The notes under the pieces are model-generated. The model saw only the letters and a program-made list of their open reading frames with translations, did no database searches and was not told where the DNA came from. The position numbers and the translations under genes are program-made. A DNA stretch of 64,000 nt from Canna indica. Lineage: Eukaryota > Streptophyta > Magnoliopsida > Zingiberales > Cannaceae. Location of the stretch: positions 51,697,501 to 51,761,500 of the forward strand of contig CP136898.1 in the NCBI GenBank assembly GCA_034359265.1, read 5' to 3'. Within the stretch, counting starts at the first letter, position 1, and every line of letters starts with the position of its first letter. This document shows, piece by piece, positions 10,001-16,520 of this stretch.

Positions 10001-10403
10001 AATGAAGGTCAATCAAATAAGCATATATGAAGAAGGAAGGAAAGAAAGAAAGAAGGCCACCCGCTCCAGGAGATGCACATCCTTTTCCAAGTGCGATGTT
10101 GTCCAAGGCTCAGCAGATCGTTCAGCTGCGAATTTCTTTCTTTTGAGAGTCAGAGAGAGGAATCAACAAAGAACTCTGATGGTGGCTTACGTTGTCGTAA
10201 ACTTTAGCGATGCTGTTAAAGAGAGCCTGGCGTTCGGCAGATGAACGTATTTGATTGTTTCCTGGTCGAGGAGGAGAGCTAACGAAAAAAGCTGGTAGTC
10301 TCCCTGTTGGAAGGGCGTGGAGGGGCAGAGAAGAGGAGGTCCTAGCAGAGACGACGTTGCAAGACAACCAATTGGTTGGAGTTTTGCTACCGCTGATTAG
10401 CAT
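937..10403 (-). CDS. MENG: Demethylphylloquinone methyltransferase, chloroplastic (5' part of a spliced gene, exons 1-4)
   Basis: Exons join as 10403-10191, 10125-10061, 9958-9868 and 1025-937, with GT-AG introns and matching phases (0, 2, 0, then 2 at the last donor). The product belongs to the UbiE/MenG SAM-methyltransferase family, which adds the ring methyl group in the last step of phylloquinone (vitamin K1) synthesis in plastids. Seen: a ~55-residue N-terminus almost free of acidic residues and rich in Ser, Thr and Arg (transit-peptide-like), then AERQALFNSIAKVYDN, the segment SLGQHRTWKRM, SAM motif I DLCCGSGDLAFLL, and the next motif as GLDFSREQL. The ATG at 10403 is the first in its frame. 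About 150 residues are visible; the C-terminal half (motifs II-III) must lie left of position 1, because no later exon is found in 1-936. No stops or frameshifts interrupt the four exons, so the gene is probably functional. Family assignment is strong; substrate specificity is inferred from plant homologues. Confidence 0.9.
1440..2057. mobile_element. CGGTA-rich MULE-like repeat, left end uncertain
   Basis: It ends at 2046-2056 with attttaaacct, the same terminal sequence as the foldback element at 3779-4579, and is rich in CCGGTA/GGTATACC-type motifs. The middle (about 1688-1770) has a TATAAA-like box followed by CT-rich DNA. I could not identify the left terminus or a target duplication, so the left boundary is a guess. 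Confidence 0.45.
2224..2393 (-). repeat. 3' LTR of copia A
   Basis: 170 bp, TG...CA ended, matching the other LTR (8847-8991) with a few indels. On the minus strand it is preceded by a G-rich polypurine tract (plus-strand ctcccccc at 2394-2401). Confidence 0.88.
2256..2531 (-). repeat. Tandem duplication of LTR tail plus polypurine tract in copia A
   Basis: Roughly 2394-2531 repeats 2256-2393: the LTR tail ending in TTTCTAACA and the following CTCCCCCC...AAGTTGGAGCATAAATG appear twice. The element therefore has two PPT copies (2394-2401 and 2532-2539). This probably reflects slipped or template-switched reverse transcription, or later unequal recombination. Confidence 0.85.
2541..3778 (-). 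pseudogene. Copia A pol: C-terminal RT and RNase H remnants
   Basis: On the minus strand, read from 3778 downwards. Around 3778-3668 is the RT start (YGVDYFDTFSLVARLNS). At 3628-3545 is EQPPGYVAQGEYQVCKLRKA then IYGLKQS, the copia RT fingers motif. Near 2790-2600 is the RNase H end, HTAEYRA, then PVFHERTKHIEIDCHFVRD. Several frames are needed, so the gene is dead. RT is split from its N-terminal part by the MULE at 3779-4579. Confidence 0.82.
3779..4579. mobile_element. Foldback MULE-type MITE with 9-bp target duplication
   Basis: Inserted into the RT codons GFTQEYG of copia A. The 9-bp sequence CTCTTGAGT occurs on both sides (3770-3778 and 4580-4588). Ends are AAGGTTTAAAAT... and ...ATTTTAAACCTTG. 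Inside, about 3964-4125 is inverted at about 4283-4447 (roughly 160-bp arms, high identity), and the outer parts are rich in CGGTA motifs. An A tract of about 23 sits at 4440-4463. No transposase is present. Long inverted repeats plus a 9-bp duplication point to a non-autonomous Mutator-like element. Confidence 0.85.
4580..6335 (-). pseudogene. Copia A pol: protease, GAG-pre-integrase, integrase, N-terminal RT
   Basis: Minus strand. The longest open stretch (6287-5772) shows a protease-like SWILDSRTSNHMSGN (the catalytic DSGA is altered to DSRT) and GAG-pre-integrase HCRLGHSSVNKL. Integrase remnants run through about 5573-5331, where the three frames together carry the HET.YF...QNG.AERKN type block. 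About 5170-4830 is the Pro/Ser-rich linker, and 4790-4700 has TYQEALHDPKWKQAMVEEM, the start of RT. Multiple frameshifts and stops are present. Confidence 0.82.
6341..6487 (-). repeat. 3' LTR of copia B
   Basis: TG...CA ended, about 95% alike to 7903-8047 by eye. It is followed on the plus strand by CTCCCTCTCAAGC, the complement of the PPT. Confidence 0.87.
6495..6582 (-). pseudogene. Copia B: surviving tail of RNase H
   Basis: Minus strand codes LADIFTKALSIPRFKFLCDK and ends LGMIDIYAPA, the standard C-terminus of a copia polyprotein (copia A has a close relative, LDMIDIYAPT, at 2541). Everything upstream of this tail has been replaced by a 30-bp repeat array in the same reading frame. Confidence 0.8.
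6583..6722. repeat. 30-bp tandem repeat, 4.7 copies, inside copia B
   Basis: Units start at 6583, 6613, 6643, 6673 and 6703 (consensus like gcgaggagcaacgagatccg followed by gtgagaggct). Being a multiple of three, it reads on the minus strand as a 10-residue repeat around ASHRISLLLA, joined in frame to the RNase H tail. Confidence 0.88.
7324..7560. repeat. Degenerate ~55-60 bp repeat, about 4 copies, with T-rich spacers
   Basis: Recurring pattern gcacgaacgacgaygcaacctc, then a T/C-rich run, then a variant of gcagtgggagagg. Copies start near 7324, 7385, 7435 and 7492. Part of the non-coding interior of copia B. Confidence 0.6.
7903..8047 (-). repeat. 5' LTR of copia B with adjoining PBS
   Basis: 145 bp. 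The PBS on plus 7891-7902 directly abuts it, complementary to the initiator tRNA-Met 3' end with no mismatch. Confidence 0.87.
8053..8834 (-). pseudogene. Copia A gag remnant
   Basis: Minus strand. Around 8262-8100 is a Gly/Arg-rich segment (GGRGRGGGRSGGRGRGK) followed by a degenerate zinc knuckle (CTYGRSKHPCDRW, with expected cysteines missing). Upstream to the PBS is decayed gag with no long frame. It continues into the protease region at 6335 across the copia B insertion. Confidence 0.65.
8847..8991 (-). repeat. 5' LTR of copia A with adjoining PBS
   Basis: 145 bp, TG...CA. Minus-strand PBS TGGTGTCAGAGC (plus 8835-8846) directly abuts it and differs by one base from the canonical initiator tRNA-Met site. 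TSD CCAAC follows at 8992-8996. Confidence 0.88.
8997..9867 (-). other. MENG intron 3 between copia A and exon 3, no further feature seen
   Basis: AT-rich intronic DNA. The minus-strand reading at 9691-9461 is open, but it resembles no protein I know and lacks splice context for MENG. Confidence 0.6.
9868..9958 (-). CDS. MENG: MENG exon 3 (SAM-binding motif I)
   Basis: 91 nt. The acceptor is ACTTAG and the donor is GTGCGT after GGAGAG. One base completes the Gly codon from exon 2, followed by AKTGDRVLDLCCGSGDLAF and LLSQKVGPTGE. DLCCGSGD is the glycine-rich loop that binds S-adenosylmethionine. Intron 3 then runs 8842 bp to exon 4. Confidence 0.9.
10061..10125 (-). CDS. MENG: MENG exon 2
   Basis: 65 nt. 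The acceptor is CGCAG before CTGAACGAT and the donor is GTGGCC after AGCGG. It encodes LNDLLSLGQHRTWKRM and continues CISWS plus two bases of a Gly codon, so intron 2 (9959-10060, 102 bp) is phase 2. The LSLGQHR.WK motif is characteristic of MenG/UbiE-type plant enzymes. This exon is too short to show up as an open reading frame; I found it from the neighbouring exons. Confidence 0.88.
10191..10403 (-). CDS. MENG: MENG exon 1 (start codon, transit peptide, family N-terminus)
   Basis: 213 nt encoding exactly 71 codons. It starts at ATG 10403 and ends after Tyr-Asp-Asn at the donor GTAAGC (plus-strand 10185-10190). The first ~55 residues have no Asp or Glu and many Ser/Thr/Arg/Pro, as expected of a chloroplast transit peptide. 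The conserved family motif AERQALFN..A.VYDN begins near residue 56. Intron 1 (10126-10190) is only 65 bp. Confidence 0.88.
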
Positions 10404-10560
10404 TTCAAGGATGGGTGATCGAGTTGCAGCGAATGGAGGAAGAGGAGGAAGAGAAATAGGAGAAGAGGAGAAGACTGAAGAGTTACTGCTGAGTGCCGCA
10501 GCCGCTGCAGAGGGATGAGAAATCTATCCGCTGACTCAGCAAGGAGTGTGTCGTTGGATT
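10404..10560 (-). promoter_or_regulatory. Probable MENG 5' leader and proximal promoter
   Basis: On the minus strand the sequence upstream of the start codon is a long CT-rich tract (plus-strand purine-rich 10431-10480), typical of plant 5' leaders. I see no convincing TATA box and cannot place the transcription start. Confidence 0.4.
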
Positions 10561-10601
10561 AATTTCAGTTTGGCCCCAAGTACTTAGAAAAAAATCATTA
10601 T

Positions 10602-10780
10602 CGAGCCCAGCTCCATAGAAAAATTTTATGGAGCCGAGCTCCAACGATGAAGCATGAATCGCAAAGCAACTTTTACCCGATAACGGAGCACGAATCGCAA
10701 AGCAAAATAAAAGTTGCTTTGCGATTCATGCTTCATCGTTGGAGCTCGGCTCCATAAAATTTTTCTATGGAACCGGGCTC
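10602..10780. repeat. Near-perfect inverted repeat (hairpin MITE-like), ~73-bp arms
   Basis: Arms 10602-10674 and 10709-10780 are reverse complements apart from a few bases at the outer end; the 34-nt loop repeats part of the arm (gcacgaatcgcaaagcaaaa). It sits about 200 bp upstream of the MENG start codon. No clear TSD, so the class is unknown. Confidence 0.88.
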
Positions 10781-11124
10781 CATAGAAGTTGCGTTCAAGT
10801 TACTACCATTTCATTTTTGCCATTAAAATTTGAAAAAATCTTATTTTTTTCCGGTCAAAAATCTTATTTTATCCTTCAATTTTATTTCCTAAGTTAAAAA
10901 ATTTCAAGTGGGGAAGGATAACAAGAGGTGGGCAAAGAAAAGATGAGAAGATTGTTTAATCTAATATTTGGATAAGATAACTAAAAGATGAATAAGAGAG
11001 ACTGAAATAATCTCTCTCTCGTTATTTGGATAGAAATTATAAATGGTGTGGTGAGAGACGATAATTTTAATGAAAAAATCTGTTTAGCCTTTTATGTTCA
11101 TATATATATATATATAAACAACCA
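10781..11124. other. AT-rich intergenic DNA, no gene seen
   Basis: Low-complexity A/T tracts and a (TA)n run at 11099-11116. Nothing coding. Confidence 0.6.
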
Positions 11125-11494
11125 ACATTTCCGCCTAAATCCCCCCCCTCCCCCTCAAATTTTTCCCACATAAAAATTCTATATTCAAATTTTTCTCATC
11201 TAAATTTTTTCCTCCCAAATATTTTATTTTTATCTTTCACTTATACTTTTATATTTCTAATTTTATTTCTTATGTTTTCCGCCTCTTAAATCTCTAATTT
11301 TAGATGTTTCCCACTCAAAATTTTTCATATTTGATATTTCACTTGTACACTTACTCTTTTAATTTTATTTCTTATCTTCATTCCTCTTAAACTCCTAATA
11401 TAATCACCATGTTTTTAAGTGTGTTTTTCTAGGATTTACAATCAAGTCCATTTAATATAGTATTTTAAAACAAATAAATATGTAGTTTAAAATA

Positions 11495-12759
11495 AGGATA
11501 AAGGTCATATTTGTCCTAAAGTATTTGAAAATGTACAAATTTGCCATCAAACTTTTATTTTTTTTCAAAAATATCCTCGCAATCTAAATTTGGGCCAAAA
11601 ATATCACTACATGTAACAGTTTGACAAGTCAGCAAACGATTACTTTGTGGCAATGATAATAGCCATATTTGCCCTTAAAGTATTCAAAAAGATACAAATT
11701 TATCATTAAACTTTTTTAAAAAAAATACCCTTGTTGTCCAAATTTTGGGTCATATTTACCCTTGAAGTATTAAAAAATGTACAAATTTGCCATTAAATTT
11801 TTTATTTTTTGAAAAATGCTCTCGCTGCCCAAATTTTGGACAAAAAATATCACTACTTGTAACAGTTTGACAAGTCAACAAATAATTGCTTACGTAGCAA
11901 ATAAAATAAGCTACATCATCAAGCCACACTAGATTTTAAACTACCAACATGTAATACCCAATATATTCACAACCTAAATTTATTAGGAACGACATATAGA
12001 GTTCGTATATATCCTAGCTTTTAGTTACAAACCATTAAAACACGCGTCAAATTGAACGTGCTGAAAAGATATGAAAAATAAAAAAAGGAAAATAAGGTAG
12101 CCTAACCGGCTACAAAAACTAGCTAGTTAAGGGGTGCTACAAAAATACGTCCCACCACTTCTTTCTAATACCTGAAAAATTTTAAAGTTTATTTAATTAT
12201 TTCAGCGGGATAATTTAATCGTGCGTTAGGATGGACCGAATGAAACCCCGGATGGCTTGAATTGAAGATTGGCCTTTGCGCGAGAGGAAATTAATTCATC
12301 TAAGTTTGATTAGTCCTTAGATGGGTTGCTTGGTTCGAGACGAATCCGGAGGTTTGAGAGAAACTCGAATCAGACTTGTATTGGTTGAGTTGTGACTTAT
12401 TTTATACTCAACTTAAGTTAATGGGCACTTTGGTATTTTGGCAATTGGGGTTTTAGTATTTATACCTCATATATCCCTTAGGGGCGCGAGGGATTTTTGA
12501 TCCAAAATTTGGACGGCAATGGTATTTTTCAAAAAATGAAAAGTTTAAAGAAAAATTTGTACCTTTTAGAATACTTTAGGGGCAAATATGACTCTTATCC
12601 TTGCCACGTAAGCAATCGTTTGCTACTTGTCAAACCGTTATAAGCAGTGGTATTTTTTGCCCAAAATTTGGACAACAAGGGTTTTTTTGAAAAAAAAAAA
12701 TTTAAGGGCAAATTTATACGTTTTTGAATACTTTAGGGGGCAAATATGACCCTTATCCC
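11495..12759. mobile_element. MULE-type element with long inverted termini, in duplication copy 1
   Basis: Ends are AGGATAAAGGTCATATTTG... and its inverse ...CAAATATGACCCTTATCCC. Inverted termini of several hundred bp (about 11495-11905 against 12500-12759, degenerate, with internal repetition). Flanks TTTAAAATA (11486-11494) and TTTAAATA (12760-12767) fit an 8-9-bp duplication. Copy 2 at about 13960-13985 has the uninterrupted site, which fixes both borders. The interior (about 11940-12480) shows no recognisable gene. Confidence 0.82.
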
Positions 12760-12763
12760 TTTA

Positions 12764-13010
12764 AATAATTTAAATATCTTGTTTTCTATTTTTAAAATTT
12801 ATTATCTTATATCGATATTATATTTGATTTTTATCCATAAAAAATGTTCTTATTTTTGTTTGATCATTGAAATCTATATAAAATAATTTAAATATCTTAT
12901 TTTTTAATTCTTTCAATTTGTTATATTATATCTATATTATATTTGAGTTTTATCCATACAAAATATTCCTATTTTTGCAATTTATTTATTTTTGTATCAT
13001 TGAAATCTAT
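12764..13010. repeat. Two-copy ~120-bp direct repeat within duplication copy 1
   Basis: Blocks from about 12764 and 12883 share aataatttaaatatctt...atatcgatattatatttga...tcattgaaatctatata. The same pair is present in copy 2 (about 13965-14230), so it predates the large duplication. Confidence 0.7.
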
Positions 13011-14776
13011 ATAGATTTATTATAATTGCTTCGATTTTTTCATGCAAAATATCATTACTATTAAAGATTTTTATTAAAAAATTACTCTCTATAAAATAAA
13101 TATATTTTAAAACAAACGTGTATAAGTATAGAGAAGCATTATTTATATATTGGAGTAAAAAAAAATTCTTTTAAAAAAACTAATATTGACTCTTGATTTA
13201 TATTTTATGTAATATTTTCTCTTTTTATTGTTGGAAATTTGGCTCTATTTTTCTATATATATTCATTAAAGTCATTATTTTTCTGAATTATAATAATTAT
13301 AAATTTACTAAATAATTGATGAAATTATTTTTTAATGTATATAATTATTTTTATATTATTTTTGTATTTATGAAATATCACTTTCTTTTATTTTTGAAAA
13401 GACTTATTTTTAAATTGATTATCTATAGTTATATAGTTTTAATTGATAACATTGACTTTATATTTGTATTATATTTGATGTTTACCCTTAAAAATATGAA
13501 TTATTTATATTTTATTATTTCTATATTTTTTTGTAAAAATATATATTGTTTTATTTGTTTTGAAATAACAAGCAACGTATCCTTTTCGCCTAAATCCTCC
13601 CTCCCTCAAATTTTTCCTACCTAAAATTTTCTCATTTAAATCTTTCTCACCTAAATTTTTCCCTCCCAATTATTCCTTTTTTATCTTCCATTTATATGTA
13701 CCTTTATATTTTTAATTTTATTTCCTATCTTTACCCCCTCTTAAATCTCTAATTTTAAATGTTTCCCACTCAAAATTTTCCATATTTGATATTTCACTTA
13801 TACCATTTCTCTTCTAATTTTATTTCTTATCTTCACTCCTCTTAAACTCCTAATATAATCACCATGTTTTCAAGTCCCTCTAATTTTTTTAAGCAAATTT
13901 TTTTTAGGGTTTACACTTAATTCCATTTAATATAGTATTTCAAAAAAAAAAAATAAGTAGTTTAAAATAATTTAAATATCCTATTTTCTATTTTTTAAAT
14001 TTGTTATCTAATATCGATATTATATTTAATTTTTATCTATACAAAACATTCTTAATTTTGCAATTTGTTTATTTTTTTATCATTGAAATCTATATAAAAT
14101 AATTTAAATATCTTATTTTTTAATTCTTTCAATTTGTTATATTATATCTATATTATATTTGATTTTTATTCATAAAAAATGTATCTATTTTAGCAATTTG
14201 TTTATTTTTTTATCATTGAAATCTATATAGATTTATTATAATTGCTTCGGGTTTTTTTCATGCAAAATATCATTACTACAACATCATTACTATTAAAGAT
14301 TTTTATTAAAAAGTTACTCTCTATAAAATAAGTATATTTTAAAACAAATGCGTATAAGTATAGAGAAGCATTATTTATGTATTGGAGTCAAAAAAAATCC
14401 CTTTTAAAAAATTAAGAATAAATACCAAAAAAAAAACGAACTTTGGACATTTTCTTATTTTTAGCATAAACTTTTTCCGTTAGCAAGAAAATACATCAAC
14501 TTTCATTATGTTACCCCGTTTAGCACGCTCCGTCATTTTTTACGGTTTTGGCTGACCTGACACATTAACGGCGACTACGTGGGAAGTGACTATCCTACGT
14601 AGCAAATATTACGATTTTGCTCATCGCCAATTGCTCATGCATGTTAAGCGGGGAGGGGTAAAATGATAATTTTTACATGATCGTCTTCAACATACATATG
14701 CTGCTTCATCTGCCGCCTTCATTCCGTCTCCTCGTGACATCTGCCTCCTCCATTCCATCGCCATTATCCTCAAAAT

Positions 14777-14908
14777 ATCAGCAAGCTTGGAGCTATCGCT
14801 GATGTCCTTGACGCCTCCAAATCCCTCCTCTTCATCGGCTCAGGCCTCTCGGTGGATGACGACCACCTGAAGCCGGCAGTGTCCGACGAGGATCTCATCT
14901 TCCTCTAG
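14777..14908 (+). pseudogene. Captured coding-like fragment in the Pack-MULE (unidentified)
   Basis: An open stretch of 43 codons ending in a stop. It includes SKLGAIADVLDASKSLLFIG and then SGLSVDDDHLKPAVSDEDL, with protein-like composition and GC-rich third positions. I do not recognise the parent gene. It may be a chance reading of captured exon or UTR sequence. Confidence 0.35.
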
Positions 14909-15218
14909 CGAGTGTTGTAAAGAAAGATGGAGGGAAGGTCGGTTGAGACAGCAGGAGGAGTAGCAGGAGGAGGAGGACAACCGTCGCCCCCAAAAAATCG
15001 TAATCACCTGCAGCTGCCCCCTAAAGATTAAGTACGCTCGCCCAAATCTCTCCATTGCTGGATAGCCTCACCTGTCGGACTACCACGCCTGAAGCAAGCC
15101 GAAGGATAGCTGCTAATTATCAAGGAAGAACGACAGAGGAAGAAGAAACTTGTCGTCAAGGGATCGCCCGATCCGTAAAGGAGAGAGGGGAAGAAAGATA
15201 TGCCCAGTCACCCAAAGG

Positions 15219-15344
15219 AATGCCCAATCGGGCAAACATAATCTCGATCTGGACAATTTGAATGCCTAGTCAGGTAAACATAATCCCGATCCGGACAACT
15301 AGAATGCCCAGTCAGGTAAACTGATTCCCGATCCGGACAATTTG
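15219..15344. repeat. 42-bp tandem repeat x 3 inside the Pack-MULE
   Basis: Units at 15219-15260, 15261-15302 and 15303-15344, each like aatgcccagtcaggtaaaca then taatcccgatccggacaatttg, with few differences. Unit length is a multiple of three. Confidence 0.92.
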
Positions 15345-15397
15345 AGTCCAAACGGGTCAAAGCCAGCCCCAACTGAGTCAAAATAGCTCCAAACCAG

Positions 15398-15824
15398 CCT
15401 CATATTTCGTGGCTTCTGTACATGGCGACTTCTCCATGATCGCCTCCCACGTCGTAGACCTTGCACTTGGCTTCGATGTCCTTGATGGAGTCTTCAAGAC
15501 GACGGACCTCTTCCTCATGCTCTGACACAGTGAGGTTGGCGGTAGATAGGTCGTCAAGTGCGATGCGGAGTTCGCCCTCAAGGCGACTGGCCTGGGCATC
15601 AACCACCTTGAGTTCGGACTTAGTGCTGTTGAGCTTCGCTCGAGCGACTTTGACCTCCTCGTCATCATCGAAGTCGGCGGCTCCTCGCTGTCGACGAAAA
15701 TGACTTCGGGAGACTCCTTGTCGACTTTGACCTCCTCCTCATCATCAATGACAACGCAGGAAGCGAGAGTTTCGTCGGCCACGGGAGCAGAGTCGGCGGC
15801 TTCGTGCGTGGAATATCTCGCCAT
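15398..15824 (-). pseudogene. Captured coiled-coil protein fragment in the Pack-MULE
   Basis: The minus strand reads an acidic N-terminal stretch (VVIDDEEEVKVDKESPEVIF) from 15824, then, after an apparent one-base shift near 15672, DFDDDEEVKVARAKLNS followed by KSELKVVDAQASRLEGELRI and EHEEEVRRLEDSIKDIEAK. The heptad pattern of hydrophobic residues indicates a coiled coil. Similar acidic-plus-coiled-coil tails occur in plant gypsy gag-like proteins (compare 29527-31388), so the source may be a retrotransposon rather than a host gene. A near-repeat (tttgacctcctcstcatcatc at about 15650 and 15725) may have caused the shift. Confidence 0.5.
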
Positions 15825-16520
15825 GCCTCCAGCGAAGGCTCTAAAGGGAGAAGCACAGCGGGAGGAGGCTCAAAAGCTTTTATCTTTACAGCACCCGTTG
15901 CGTCATGTTGAAGATGATCATGTAAAATTACATTTTACCCCTCCCCCCTTAACATGCATGAGCAATTAATGATGGGCAAAATCATAATATTTGTCACGTA
16001 GGATAAAATTTTTCCATGTCATCGTCGTTAACGTCCAGGTCAGCAAAAATCGTCAAAAATGACGGTGCGTGCTAAATGGGCTAACAAAATGAAAGTTGGT
16101 GTATTTCCTTGCTAACGAAAAAAGTTTATGCTAAAAATGAGAAAAGAACCAAAGTTCGTGTTTTTTTTGGTATTTACTTTGAAATTAATATTGAATATTG
16201 ATTTACATTTTATGTAATATTTTCTCCTTTTATTATTGTAAATTTTGCTTTATTTTTCTACGTATATTCTTTAAAGTCATTATTTCTTTAAATTATAATA
16301 ATTTTATATTTACTAAATAATTGATGAAATTATTTTTTAATGTATATAATTATTTTTTATATTATTTTTGTCTTTGTGAAATATCATTTTCCTTTATTTT
16401 TGAAAAAAGCTTATTTTTAAATTGATTATCTATGCTTATACAGTTTTAATTGATATATTTGACTTTATATTTGCATTATATTCGATGTTTACCCTTAAAA
16501 GTATTAATAATTTTCTATTT

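Larger units (their letters stand above)
11125..13575. repeat. Large tandem duplication, copy 1 (AT-rich)
   Basis: The same order of sequence blocks recurs at about 13580-16520. Minus the MULE at 11495-12759, copy 1 is about 1.18 kb, the same as copy 2 minus its own insertion. Conserved blocks include the start gcctaaatc...ccctcaaatttttcc and the end tttacccttaaaa. Composition is strongly AT with no real reading frame. Confidence 0.8.
14416..16180. mobile_element. Pack-MULE carrying GC-rich captured sequence
   Basis: Inverted termini of about 280 bp (14416-14696 and about 15905-16180), starting ...AATAAATACCAAAAA, with shared blocks such as gcataaactttttccgttag and ggggaggggtaaaatg. Flanking AAAATTAA (14408-14415) and GAAATTAA (16181-16188) look like an imperfect duplication. 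The empty site is visible in copy 1 near 13170-13190. The 1.2-kb interior is GC-rich, quite unlike the AT-rich surroundings, and carries coding-like fragments, as Pack-MULEs do. No transposase is seen. Confidence 0.82.
13580..16520. repeat. Large tandem duplication, copy 2 (AT-rich)
   Basis: Matches copy 1 from its CCCTCAAATTTTTCC start to GATGTTTACCCTTAAAA near 16500, interrupted by the Pack-MULE at 14416-16180. It lacks the MULE of copy 1 and so provides that element's empty site. Its right end is cut by a gypsy LTR at 16521. Confidence 0.8.

Noticed and set aside
13316..13624. 102-codon plus-strand frame rich in Phe, Ile and Tyr
   Set aside because: A by-product of extreme AT richness; its homologous copy near 16320-16520 does not keep the frame.
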